Shown piece by piece: positions 1 to 10,542 of a DNA stretch of 64,000 nt. The notes below the pieces were generated by a model. It was not told where the DNA came from. It made no database searches and saw only the letters and a list, made by a program, of their open reading frames with translations. Within the stretch, counting starts at the first letter, position 1; every line of letters starts with the position of its first letter. This stretch comes from Maylandia zebra. Taxonomy: Eukaryota; Chordata; Actinopteri; Cichliformes; Cichlidae. The position numbers and the translations under genes are program-made. The stretch spans positions 8,572,264 through 8,636,263 of the forward strand of contig NC_135169.1 in NCBI RefSeq assembly GCF_041146795.1, written 5' to 3'.

Positions 1-80
1 AGAGTCCAGAGGAGAGCTGCCTCCATCCTCAAAGACCCCACATCCCCCCAACACGGCTGTTCACACTTCTACACTGTTAA
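1..80 (+). mobile_element. LINE reverse-transcriptase C-terminal fragment (cut by window edge)
   Basis: One frame reads RVQRRAASILKDPTSPQHG. This resembles the 'AxxILKDPSHPxH' segment near the end of CR1/Jockey-group LINE reverse transcriptases; compare LEQILKDPSHPGNKLFQLL near 9410 in the better preserved LINE. It is a short relic with no closing tail visible, and the assignment rests on this motif alone. Confidence 0.35.
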
Positions 81-84
81 ACAT

Positions 85-360
85 TTTATTGTATTTTTAC
101 AGTAACTTACTGGCCAGTAAGTTACTGTAATTACTGATCTACAGTATCTTTACTGTTGTGATGTTTTACAGTTCAACCACTTTACTGTAAACATATATTA
201 CAGTATAACAGCTTTACTGTAAACGTGGTTCACAGTTAGAAAGACTTACCGTGATTAAGTTTTATAGTATCACTGTACTGCAAATGTGGTTTATGGTATA
301 ACACTGTAATTGTGTACAGTATAATTTGTTTAGACTGTAATTGTGTTTTACAGCATATAA
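85..360. repeat. TTACTGTAA-rich dispersed repeat with a 34-bp perfect palindrome
   Basis: Positions 97-130 form a perfect palindrome centred on GGCC, with TTACTGGCCAGTAA at its core. The following 230 bases repeat short 'TTTACTGTAA' and 'TTACAGTAT' words in both orientations. This looks like part of a non-autonomous DNA transposon or a foldback repeat. I see no coding sequence. Confidence 0.5.
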
Positions 361-920
361 AATAATATTAACATTCATATTCAATATAAGAACATTTACA
401 AAAAACAATATAATTCAATAAAGTAGTCTCAGGATAGTGAATTAAACCAACATTTATTGTTGATATTTTTTTTAACAAGAAAAACATTTTTCAACTGAAT
501 AAAAACAATGTCAATAACCAAAATAAATAGAAGCGTACATGAAAACTACACAGTCCTTCACCTTTCTGTGTCTGATTTTTTTAAGCAAAACAGTTTTTCA
601 TTGAAAACAGGACAAACCCACCAGCATGAACATTAAATAAACTATTACATGTAAAACAAAACTCATTTACAAAATGTAATAATTATCAGTGGGTCCCAGG
701 AAATAGAATGTGACATGGGATTTAGATTTCCGTTACCAGGATGGTCGGGTTCAGTGTAGTCTACATCACCACCTGTCAAAGACACATCATCAATATTCAT
801 GTTTGCTCAGGTTATTCACTTGTTCACATCTGTCTGAGATCATTCATACTGTCGTATGGATGTGTGTACAGTATGTATATAATTATCAGCTATGTAAAAT
901 ATATTATCATCTCTGTTCTT
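361..920. other. AT-rich sequence without a recognised gene
   Basis: Low-complexity AT-rich DNA lies downstream (in gene sense) of the minus-strand exons that begin at 923. It could contain their 3' untranslated region. No protein family or structured element was recognised. Confidence 0.4.
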
Positions 921-1465
921 ACCTAGTTGGAAGTCCGCCATTCAAACTCAGAGAGCCGCTGGAGGAAGGTGGTGATCCGAGGGCTGATGCTTGTAACCTT
1001 CCTCTTTACCACACGACCTGTCTTGCAGCTTGTACCAAGTTTTGCAGGGCATTTTGTTCCCATGTCTGGATTGATCCTCACAAAGAACCTTTTAACGGAA
1101 AAAAGGCTGCTTTAATTTCAAAATTAAAACATACGTTACAGCAATCACCTATATGTTTCTGCAACTGTAGTCAAGCTATCACATATATTTCATTCTTAAA
1201 TGGTGTAAAGTATTTACCTCTGTATCATCTCCAGTGTGATGGACGCTGACTCCTGATACTCAAGGTTGAAAACGTAGTATGACGCAAAGAAGACAGCAAG
1301 GGTGCTGGCAAAGTCATGCATCTGCTCAGGCTCATAAAATACCTTGCCCTCCAAACTGATCATCCAGCGGCTTGCAGACATGAAATTATTCCCTAAAAAC
1401 AGACAATGTGCTCACCCTTACAAATAAGGTTTCCACAAGAATGCTGGATAGCAGGCCTCACACTG

Positions 1466-1673
1466 TACAAAAATAGAATCCACACAGTTTGCTGCCGTTT
1501 CTCTTATTATTTATTATGTAATGAAAATTATGATCAATTACAGGAAAAAACTGCCTAATGTTTTGGCATTTTGGCCTGTGCTGAAATGTTAGGCTGGTTT
1601 TTCCTGTTGGTCATTGTGTATAATAAATAATAAGAGAAACAGCAGCAAACTGTGTGTATTCTGTTTTTATACA
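1466..1673. mobile_element. Foldback MITE inside an intron of the SAMD3-like gene
   Basis: The two halves are inverted copies of each other. The left arm (about 1466-1560) contains CACACAGTTTGCTGCCGTTT and the right arm (about 1575-1673) contains its near-perfect reverse complement. The outer ends begin TACAAAAATAG and end TTTTTATA, which suggests a TA target site as in Tc1/mariner elements. No transposase is encoded. Confidence 0.7.
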
Positions 1674-2033
1674 ATATAAAACAGACAAACCCCTGTTAAG
1701 TTGCTGTGGGTACAAATACCACAATAATTACATAGATTTTTATTACAAGAGGATTGAAACTATTTACTTACCAAGCGCTATTGCCCTTGGTGTGATGGGT
1801 AAGGTCATCTCTCTCTCAACAGACATCTTGGTGGAAAAAGCCTTTAAAACACAAAAGGAACTGATTTGAATGATGATACCCAAAATCATTGAAATATTTT
1901 TCCTTTGTTTATGCTGGCAGTATTGAGAGTGCATGTGTAAAATTTTAAATATAATTACGTCAGCCAAGATGAAGATTGAGTCCTCTTTTTCTTGGAAGTA
2001 CTTCATCAGAAGAAGGATGGCTGCTGTGGCGAT

Positions 2034-2139
2034 CTGGTTGTGGTTCAGCTTTGCACTGCCGCACTCACGTAGCAGATGTTCAATCTCTGGTTGTGGTTCA
2101 GCTTTGCACTGCCGCACTCACGTAGCAGATGTTCAGTCT
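2034..2139. repeat. 53-bp direct tandem duplication in a coding exon
   Basis: Unit 1 (2034-2086) and unit 2 (2087-2139) start with CTGGTTGTGGTTCAG and differ at one base near the end (CAATCT versus CAGTCT). The length is not a multiple of three, so it shifts the minus-strand SAMD3-like frame. Confidence 0.95.
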
Positions 2140-2339
2140 CCTTGTTCCACTGAAGTCTCTGGCTTTGAAAGAAGTTCAAAATTCTCCTTCCTTTCGTAAG
2201 AAGGGCTTCACTGAGACGTGTCTCTACCTCAATATCTGTGAGTGTGTGGAAGTGAGTGCAGAGGCCTCTTTTAGTAAAAAGAAATGGCCAATGCTCTTGA
2301 ACCTCACATAAGGTGGGGGCAGGCCAAAAAAACTGGGTT

Positions 2340-3290
2340 AGATTGTTTTAGCAGTCTTTAAATGTCCAAAGAAATGTTGTCTACCTTTATTCTCACTAAA
2401 TATGTCTTTTTACCTGCTGTTTTGTCTTGTCTCTCAAAGAACTGAGGCTACATCACACTGTCAGCGCGGCCAGCAAGGGCAGGAGGACAGCAATGCAGCA
2501 CACTGGGCGGGAAAAGACAGAGAGACAACTGTTAATTTAATGTTGCATTTATTTAACCCTTGAAAATATATTTACATAAGTAAATAACAGAAGAAAAAAA
2601 ACACAACCCATCTTTTCCAGAATAATTCAACTAATTGCTCTTTTGACCAGCCTAACACAGACGTTACATGGTTTTCCTATGAAAAAGACCCTGGAAGACG
2701 TATTAAAGGAAAAAAACATGCTCCCCTTCCCACTTAAAAAAATAATAAATATTAAACTTAAGTTGGAGTTCCTCGCGCCACCAACCTAATGTTATATTAA
2801 CTTTTTAATGTTGTGTACTGCAGCTCACACAAAATTAAATAAAGCAGGCTAACCTACATGAGCGAGCTCAAAACTGGATAAGAACTTACAACACACTGCT
2901 GGGGTTTGGAATAGAATTGAACAAATACTTAAAATATAATCTGATTACTTTTGGAGCAGCCTTCAGGATCTCACGTATCAACACGTTGTTTTTAGACTTG
3001 ATGGATAGCATTAACAGCCTGCTAGCTGCAAATAATCGTGTGAATCATGTGTTTTCACAAAAGAAAACATATCACTGATACAGAAATAGTCTATATACAA
3101 GATTGCTGCAACAGGTGCAGCCTTACCTAATGTCCACCCAAATCATTTGATATTATGCTTGAAAGAAGAAAGACTTATGCAAATACCAAATTCCCTTGGA
3201 AGACCCTGCAAGGGTCCTCTTGTCCCTAGCAGCTAATGACCTCTGAACTTCAGTGAACTCTGACCTTTAGTGACCTCTGACCTGCTATTG
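2340..3290. other. No gene recognised
   Basis: Mostly AT-rich sequence upstream (in gene sense) of the SAMD3-like exons. A splice-donor-like CAGCAG|GTAAAA on the minus strand near 2410 could end an upstream exon, but its frames gave no recognisable protein. Short repeated 'tgacctctgac' phrases at 3235-3285 precede the Ig receptor signal exon and also occur before the paralogous exon near 63775. Confidence 0.35.
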
Positions 3291-3293
3291 CAG

Positions 3294-3388
3294 GTGTGTG
3301 TGCTGCTGCTGTCTGCACCGACTGTTTCTGCAGGTGAGGAGATGAAGTGAAAACAATCAGTGAGACTCCAACAAGAACACAAATACAC

Positions 3389-3469
<81 letters not shown>

Positions 3470-4665
3470 TCCAGTGTCTCTGTCTGTCAGTCCAAACCTT
3501 CAGCAGGTCTTCAGAGGATCTTCTTCAGTGTCTCTGAGTTGTGTTGATGATGGACAGTGAAGAGGACCAGAGGAGGACTCACTGAGGACTGTGGAGCAGC
3601 TGCAGGCTTTGGGAGGGTTCATGGTTCCTCCTGTGTTCTGGATCACTCCGTCTCCTCTGATGGAAGTTACTTCTGTGAGAACTCATCTGGACAGCAGAGC
3701 GATGAAGTGTCCATCAGTGTTTCAGGTAGAGACAGGGAGATGTTCCAGCTGTGTCTCTGTGCAGATGTTTCCAGATGTTGGATAAATGTCTGTCAGTGAG
3801 CTGAGAGTGTGAGATCAGTTCTAATATTTTGGCAGCATGTATTCAGACTGGTGGATGTTGTGAGATTTGACCTGCTTAGACTGTCGCTGTGACAGGAGGA
3901 GGGAGAGGCAGAGAGAGGAGCGGTGACACAGCTGCTGCTTATTTCTCCTTTAATGGACGTCATGTTGGAGCTGGAACAGCAGCAGAGCTCGTCATCAGAA
4001 GGGTCAAACAGGCTGATGAAGGTCTCTACTCTTGTGCTACTGAAGCATTTGGACCGTCTCCTCAGAGCTTTCTGAGGGTCAGAGGTCAGAACAGTGACAT
4101 CACTTCCTGTTTACAGACATGACCTGCTGATAAAATGATTGAACCGTCTGCATCATCTCTCCTGCAGATCCTCCTCAGCACAGGAGCTCAGACTCCACTC
4201 CTCCTGTGAACTCTTCTGCTGACACTGCTTCATCACCTCCTCAGGGTCTCACCTCCTTTCTCACTGCACTCATAGCAGGCCTGGTTCCTGTGGTTCTTCT
4301 GGTTCTGCTCTTGGTTCTAGTTCCACTTCTTTTCCACTGCAAAAAGCAAAATGAAGCAAATGTTGTGTCTCTAAAATCACTGTTGTCTTTGTTGTTGGTA
4401 CTGTGTTAACACACACCTGAATGCTGCAGACCACCAAAACTTCTGCTTCATTACAGGCGATTCAGTGTCACTCAGTGTGACTTAGTATGAGTTATTTCAG
4501 GTTCTGTGCTGAATGCAGCAGATTACAGACTTTAAACATCACAATCAGTTTGTGTTTCATCTCTTTGCAGTTTGGCATGACCTGTGTGTGTGTTCCAGAT
4601 ACAAATCATGCTGCTCCACATGTTGTCCAATCAGATGAGAGGATTCACACTGCAGGTACAAATGA
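3294..4665 (+). pseudogene. Fc-receptor-like two-Ig-domain receptor, pseudogene
   Basis: The exon layout matches the minus-strand paralogue at 59253-63768. It has a signal exon at 3294-3333 (VCVLLLSAPTVSA), Ig domain 1 at 3475-3725 (SVSPNLQQVF; SLSCVDDG; SYFCENSSGQQSDEVSISVS), Ig domain 2 at about 3890-4090 (DEGLYSCATEAFGPSPQSFL), a stalk/transmembrane exon at about 4169-4350 (PPVNSSADTASSPPQ, then a run of V/L, then HCKK) and a tail piece at about 4593-4655 (DTNHAAPHVVQSDERIHTA). It is broken. Just after VDDGQ the frame hits TGA because 19 bp are missing relative to the paralogue, removing the conserved strand-C tryptophan. The start of domain 2 is also eroded, with stops. The family acts as leukocyte surface receptors in fish; the ligand is unknown. 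Confidence 0.75.
3393..3467. repeat. (TG)n microsatellite
   Basis: About 37 uninterrupted TG units sit in the intron just before Ig domain 1 of the receptor pseudogene. Valine-cysteine runs read through it are not protein. Confidence 0.97.
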
Positions 4666-4689
4666 ACCAAAACATTGATGGTCGTGTTT

Positions 4690-5935
4690 TTTCGTTAATT
4701 TAACCAAGACGTGCAGCACACCTGAGACAAACAGCAGATAAAGGGAGAAGGTAGTGTAGGAGTGTTTAGCTGATTTTAGAGTTTAGCAATGTGTTAACAT
4801 AATGTAGAACTATTGTAGAGACACTGACACTGCCCTCAATGTAATAAAGGCCTGATTGTGTCATGAACTTAGGAGTAGATTGTAGAAGACCCCTCCCCCA
4901 GTTGAACTGTGCACGGTCTCAACATTTGACCTGGATACCTGTGGTCTGGAAGGGAGATGGGTTTTATGACCTCTAGGGAGTCACCTGCACCCACAGTGTT
5001 TTAACTGTCACGCACACTCACTCACGTGCACACACATACATACAGGTATGCGTACACAGTCACACACGAGCACTCACATAGACACAGACACAGAGTTTGC
5101 AGCACACCGTGGGGGGTTTATGATGGGGATGCCTCTGTAAAGCTGGCTGTAACTAACAAAGGGGTGAAGATTTTGCAGAGGGGCACCGGCCTTCTAGAAG
5201 ATGCATGCTTAAATGAGGATAAATGAAGATGAGTAAAGATGAATAAAGTTTTGTGAAAATGACTACTGAGTCCGGTGCCGTCTCTGGATGCTCGAGGAAT
5301 AAAAAGAACCGGGGTAAAACTGATTTCGCAACAGTAGGAAACAATGAGAGCTGAATACAGATTCACACCACACTTTACAGGTTCAAGAGGTACAAATACT
5401 TCTTCAAGACACTGTACATGAAACTTGCACATCTGGATGGGCATCCAGCAAAGCCAAGACCTGAAGGGGCTGGTATGGGAAAGTAGACTTTTAGCAAGAG
5501 GTGAATCTGAGACACAGTTTAACAGATTCAATAACACAGAAAGATGATGAAGAGTCAGTGTGCTGGGTGAAAGAAACTCTTCTGATGGAGCTAAAACAGT
5601 TTGTGTTCAGGGTGGGAAAGGCTCCAAAGGCTGGGAGGCTGAAATGGAAGGTGAGCTCCACTCTGGTGTCTGAGTCAATGACTTCCTGGCTGACTGGTGT
5701 GGAGGAACCAGTCTGCTCTGATTGTCATCAATCACTGGAGGACATTTCACAAACATGTGGCACAGATGGCTGCTCTGAGCAGGTAGAGGAGATGAAAGGA
5801 CTCCTCTTTCAGAGTTCATCAGTCTGCTTCTGAATCTCAGCATCAAGTCCTCCACCACGACCCGAAAGACTTTTTGTTCATTATGGAACGAATGTTAACT
5901 AGGGTGAACTGAATCAGTGGTGGCTGATCTGCACA
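4690..5935. other. Unassigned sequence with short CA-rich stretch
   Basis: This is downstream of the Ig pseudogene. A degenerate CA/CACACTCA stretch lies at about 5015-5095. No conserved protein, RNA gene or clear transposon end was recognised. Confidence 0.35.
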
Positions 5936-5939
5936 CTCG

Positions 5940-6305
5940 CTAACACCAACAAAAGGATGCATTATTTCTTCTTCAGTCACCTTTCTCACTCACTATGTAT
6001 TAACAGACCTCTCTGCATTGAATCATATCTGTTATTAACCTCTGTCTCTCTTCCACAGCATGTCTTTATCCTGTCTTCCTTCTCTCACCCCAACCGGTCG
6101 CAGCAGATGGCCCCGCCCCTCCCTGAGCCTGGTTCTGCTGGAGGTTTCTTCCTGTTAAAAGGGAGTTTTTCCTTCCCACTGTCGCCAAAGTGCTGCTCAT
6201 AGGGGGTCATATGGTTGTTGGGTTTTTCTCTGTATCTATGAAGCGCCTTGAGGCGACTTTTGTTGTGATTTGGCGCTATATAAATAAAATTGAATTGAAT
6301 TGAAT
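5940..6305 (+). mobile_element. L2-group LINE 3' untranslated region and tail
   Basis: The stretch carries the very common fish LINE tail: CCTGAGCCTGGTTCTGCTGG, then CTTCCTGTTAAAAGGGAG, then GAGGCGACTTTTGTTGTG, then TTGGCGCTATATAAATAAAA, ending in a tandem ATTGA repeat. That terminal short tandem repeat is characteristic of the L2/CR1 group, and it fixes the element as plus-strand with its 3' end near 6305. No coding part of this copy is present. Confidence 0.8.
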
Positions 6306-7520
6306 ATTCAAAAGACTGAAAACTTCCAGGAGATAGCTGCTTACATTGAAATGATTCATTAAATAAGACAGCAACCCCCCCTCCTCTCCTGCTCGCCCTG
6401 ACCTCACTGATAAAACTGTAGTTAGGAGGGGTCGTCTCGATGAGAACAGCTCCACTGTTACTTTGGTCCAACCAAGTTTCAGTTAAAAACATAAAATCAA
6501 GGCTGTGCTCAGTGATTAAATCATTAATTAAAAATGTTTTCCCAGCTAAAGATCTAACGTTTAATAAAGCCAACTTAAGTGTTTTAGAGGTATTACTTGT
6601 CCCCTCGTGTTTGGGAGCAGTCTGTGGCACACAAGGTATGTTTACTATGTTTAAAGATCTTTTAGAGTGCAGCTCTCTGTGTTTTGACCAGGCCACATGT
6701 CTCCTGTCACCTAAAAGTACAGAAATTTTAAAACCTTCTAGTAAACAGGGTCCCAGCTTCTCCTGGGAAAAGTCACCACTGCCATAATCCTCACAGCCCG
6801 GACCCTTCACACATCACGCATCAGACTGCGGAGACAGGGCATGAAGGTGGTAAAGAGGAACTAAGGGGGACGAGGCTGGGCAATGTGACTTCGATTGCTC
6901 TGTTGAGGGTGGGGCTCGATGGCGAACCTGTGGCCGCTCTGGTGGGGGGTTTATGGGGGACAAAGAGGGATTGGGCCGGGGGGTAGATCTGAGCCCAGCA
7001 TTGACCCGCTCCATCATCTCTTCAGTGAATTTCAGGTGTGGGGAGGAGGGAGAAAGGGAGGGGGAGGAGGGTGATGGCCTGTCAGGGGTTTGGGGGATTG
7101 GGGAAGATCGTGGTCCCTGGTCCTGGTCATTGGTGTTGTTGAGAGAGTTGGAGGCAAATAGGGACCCCTCTTCTTGCCTCTTCTTGCCTCAGATGTCTCT
7201 CCTTTCTGAGGCTCTTCCCGGGTGGGGGCAGATGGAGCTCCTCCTCAAGGTTTCTGCTGGGCTTTGTCTGTTCTTGGAGTACTGTTTGTTCCTCTTTATG
7301 AGATAACTCCTCGTTTATCTCAGCCTTGGCACCAAGCACAGATGGATGACGTATGGAATAAAACAAGTTGGAGGTGAACAGTTTCACCCCTGACTTGTTA
7401 AAATTAAATCCATTTGCTTTAAACAGATGCCTGCGTTGAGGATAAGGTAACTATAAAAATGCTGCTTTTTCTGTTAAGAACACTTTAGTCCTGATGATCT
7501 ATAAGTGTCCAGAAGCTATC
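6306..7520 (-). mobile_element. 5' part of an L2-group LINE (endonuclease start), minus strand
   Basis: On the minus strand an open frame starts near 6810. From about residue 77 it reads LKLALLNVRSLAGKTFLIND, then LDFMFLTETWLDQ and RRGGGVAVLFNE. This is the N-terminal half of an AP-type endonuclease domain of an L2/CR1-group LINE (NxRS, TETW and RGGG motifs). The frame ends abruptly at about 6306, where the plus-strand L2 tail begins, so the rest of the endonuclease and all reverse transcriptase are missing. The proline-rich frames at 6814-7017 probably belong to its 5' region. Confidence 0.6.
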
Positions 7521-7524
7521 GCAG

Positions 7525-9752
7525 GTAAGCTCATACGCACAACGCCATCTTCCTCATTCCCCAGTATAAACAAAGCATACGGAGGGAAGACGTGACCACG
7601 AGGGAGGTAAAACGGTGGACTGCCCAATCAGAAGCTACGCTACAGGACGCACTCAACGACGTCGACTCGGACATGTTCAGATTATGCGCAGTCGACATCA
7701 ACGAGTTTACGGAAGTAGCAGTATGCTTCGTCAATATGCTAGCGGAGGAGATTATCCCCACTGAGAGAGTCACCACATTCCCAAACCAGAAACCGTGGAT
7801 GGACAGATCGATCCGCACTGCAGTAAACGCCAGGACCGCCTCCTACAACGCGGGTCTCGCCACTGGCGATATGAGCGCCTACAAAGCGGCCTCATACGGC
7901 GTGCGGCGCGCGGTGAGAGATGCCAAACGCAGGTACCGGGAACGTGTGGAGTCCCGCTTCCACCAGGGCGACACACGGAGTATGTGGCACGGACTACGCA
8001 CCATTACGGACTACAAAGCCAGGGACACTGCGCCGATCAACGCCGACTCTGCATTCACCAACGAGCTGAATCGGTTCTACGCCCGTTTCGAGGTTAACCA
8101 GGCGGCTAATGCTATCTACCGCCTGGCTACCGAGGACAGTGACGTCATCAGCGAGAGACCGGTGACCAGCATCGCGGAGCATGACGTCCGAGCGGCACTG
8201 AGGAGAGTGAACACAAGGAAAGCGGCGGGGCCAGACGGCATCACCGGCCGTCTGCTGCGCTGCTGTGCTGACCAGCTGGCAGGTGTGTTCACTTACATCT
8301 TCAACGAGTCCCTGGCGAAGTCTGTGGTCCCCACATGCTTCAAAAGATCCACCATCATCCCTGTGCCCAAGAACAGCAAACCCTCATCCCTGAACGATTA
8401 CCGGCCAGTTGCACTGACCTCGGTAGTAATGAAGGTGTTTGAGAGGCTGCTGAAGAACATCATCTCCTCCTCCATCCCAGACACCACAGATCCGCTGCAG
8501 TTCGCCTACAGATCCAACAGATCCACAGAGGATGCCATCGCCCACGTCCTACACACCACACTCAGCCACGTGGACAAGAAACAGGGTAACTATGTGCGAA
8601 TGCTGTTTGTTGATTACAGTTCAGCGTTTAACACAATAGTGCCCTGCAGACTGTTCACAAAGCTGAGGGATCTGGGACTTAACAGCTGTCTATGTGCATG
8701 GGTGTTGGACTTCCTCACTGGCAGAACTCAGGTGGTGAGGGTGGGCAGGTGCTTCTCCAACAGCATCACCATCAACACAGGAGCACCTCAGGGATGTGTC
8801 CTCTCGCCACTGCTCTACTCCCTCTACACTTCAGACTGTGTGGCCACCCATGGCTCCAACACCATTGTGAAGTTTGCTGACGACACAGTGGTGTTGGGTG
8901 CCATCTCCAACAACGATGAGGCGGCCTACATGGATGAAGTGAAGAATCTGGCATCGTGGTGCCAGGACAACCACCTCCAGCTGAACGTCAGCAAGACCAA
9001 GGAGCTGGTGGTGGACTTCAGAAGGGGTCAGCACAGAGACTACAAGCCCATTATCATCAATGGAGCTCCAGTGGAGAGGGTGCAGTCCTTCAAGTATCTT
9101 GGTGTCCACATCTCCTCAGACCTGACATGGGCTGCCCACATTCAGGTCCAGACCAAAAAGGCTAGGCAGCGCCTGTATCACCTACGACAACTGAGGAAGT
9201 TCAGGGTCTCTCCAAAGATCCTCAGGATTTTCTATACAGGCGCTGTGGAGAGCATCCTCACACAGAACATGACATCGTGGTTTGGGAACAGCTGTGTGAA
9301 GGACCAAAAAGCTCTCCAGAGAGTGATCCGTACAGCAGAACGCTGCTGCAGGATTGCTCTCCCCCCGCTTCAGGACACCTACACCAGGAGATGCCGGACT
9401 AGAGCAGATACTGAAGGACCCGTCCCATCCTGGCAACAAACTGTTCCAACTTCTGCAATCTGGTAGAAGGTTCCGCATCTTCCGGGCAAGGACAGAGAGA
9501 CTCAAGAGGAGCTTCTATCCCCAAGCCATCCGTGCCCTAAACACACACACCCGCCCTCTCACATCATCTATAATTGACTGAGACAGGACTCTCTTCCAGA
9601 CACTAAACCAAGGCACAATGTACATTTCAATTCCTTTAATTTTAAATATGTTTATATTGTCTATCCTGTAAAATAGTCAGATGTCTATTCATATTAATGT
9701 ACAGAATTCACCTGCTTGCTGCTACTACTGCACATTCACCCAGTGTATATAC

Positions 9753-9834
<82 letters not shown>

Positions 9835-9966
9835 GTTCTTCCTCTACACCCCCCCCCCCCCCCCCCAAATTTTTGCACATGTCGAGGAGCGTGTCAGGCC
9901 ACATTTCACTGTGTGTTATACTTGTATAACTATGCATGTGACAAATAAAGAACCTTGAACCTTGAA
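7525..9966 (+). mobile_element. CR1/Jockey-group LINE, 5'-truncated, reverse transcriptase nearly intact
   Basis: The open frame begins in the last residues of the endonuclease (HNAIFLIPQYK, about 7540) and runs through a linker (KPWMDRSIRTAV) into a reverse transcriptase. RT motifs seen are KAAGPDGITGRLLR, FVDYSSAFNTI, GAPQGCVLSPLLYSLY, catalytic FADD at about 8873-8884, LNVSKTKELVVDFRR and FKYLGVHISSDL. The frame stays open to 9466, but homology jumps to the +1 frame near 9395 (LEQILKDPSHPGNKLFQLL to SFYPQAIRALN, stop near 9581). One frameshift near the end therefore makes the copy inactive. The 3' part holds a (TA)n and poly-C tract and ends in AATAAAGAACCTTGAACCTTG, a typical tandem-ended LINE tail. 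The first 5' bases after truncation abut the inverted L2 fragment. Confidence 0.85.
9760..9866. repeat. (TA)n followed by an 18-base C run, in the LINE 3' region
   Basis: A TA dinucleotide array at about 9760-9832 is followed after CTTCCTCTACA by a C homopolymer at 9849-9866. Both lie between the stop region and the tail of the LINE. Confidence 0.95.
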
Positions 9967-10542
9967 AAAAGAAAAAATCAGCATAAAAATCAAAAAAAGA
10001 AGCAAAGCATTTAAAGAGCAAAGAGGAAGCCCTTAAGCACCTTCTTCGCTGCCGCATATTCTTTTCTTCTTCGTTGTATCTCCGGGGCATAATCAAGTAC
10101 AAGTACTTAAATAAATAAATCATTAAATAATTAATTAAAACAGTCAATAATTATTTAAATGTGTTATTAATTAATTAAATATGTCAATAATTAATCAAAT
10201 GTGTCAATAATTAATTAAAACTGTCAATAATTAATTAATTACATGTGTTGTAAATATTTATGTAATTAAATATGGTGTATTTAATTGATTCATTATGGCA
10301 GTCCTGGCGTTCCTTACCTCGGGGATAAACTACATGTTTTATGGCAAATGTGAGATGAGCCTTTGTGGTGTTCTTGGTCAGCAGTGGTTTTATTCTTAGA
10401 ACTCTCGCATGGAGGTGATTTTTGCCCAGACCTTAAATAAGTTATTCAATTAATCCCAATTCAGGGTCTGCAGCCTTAAAGGCCGCATTTTAAGGCCGAT
10501 TACATCAGAGCGACGCGACGAAGGCTGTCCCAATTCAAAGGC
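9967..10542. other. AT-rich degenerate tandem repeat and MITE edge
   Basis: At about 10110-10245 a loose 20-25 bp tandem repeat built from 'TCAATAATTAATTAAA' is visible. At about 10455-10540 the phrase TCCCAATTCA occurs twice around GGCCGCATTTTAAGGCCG and GCGACGCGACGAAGG, which looks like the end of a non-autonomous DNA transposon. A minus-strand reading near 10300-10420 (RIKPLLTKNTTKAHLTFA) vaguely recalls a Tc1-type transposase, too weakly to call. Confidence 0.4.

Larger units (their letters stand above)
923..2333 (-). pseudogene. SAMD3-like multicopy teleost gene, C-terminal exons, frame broken
   Basis: Four minus-strand exons join in phase: 2333-1959, 1841-1772, 1392-1218 and 1088-923 (stop TAG at 923-925). 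Each has GT-AG borders, and the split codon at 1218/1088 rebuilds Q-R-F-F-V-R-I-N-P. Readable segments include WPFLFTKRGLCTHFHTL, IATAAILLLMKYF, SRWMISLEGKVFYEPEQ and FVRINPDMGTKCP. I recognise this as the fish-expanded family usually annotated 'sterile alpha motif domain-containing protein 3-like', whose function is not established. Exon 2333-1959 carries a 53-bp tandem duplication (2034-2139). After ECGSAKLNHNQ the frame shifts and meets a TGA at 2045-2047, while the second copy restores the ancestral frame. The upstream N-terminal exons, including any SAM domain, were not found. This could be a pseudogene, a defective allele or an assembly artefact. Confidence 0.6.

Noticed and set aside
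3347-3560. Open frames made of valine-cysteine repeats
   Set aside because: They are the (TG)n microsatellite translated. The real coding parts here are the short Ig exons.
6085-6810. 241-codon minus-strand frame as one protein
   Set aside because: Its end runs antisense through the L2 3' tail. Only the endonuclease-like first part belongs to a LINE; the join is accidental.
5940-6810. Twin-priming inversion of a single L2 insertion
   Set aside because: In twin priming the inverted 5' piece lies upstream of the 3' end. Here it lies beyond the terminal repeat, so separate events are more likely.
7592-9466. Host gene encoding a 624-residue protein
   Set aside because: All motifs are LINE reverse transcriptase, and the C-terminus is frameshifted.
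9697-10147. Tyrosine-isoleucine repeat frames
   Set aside because: Translation of the (TA)n tract; no protein.
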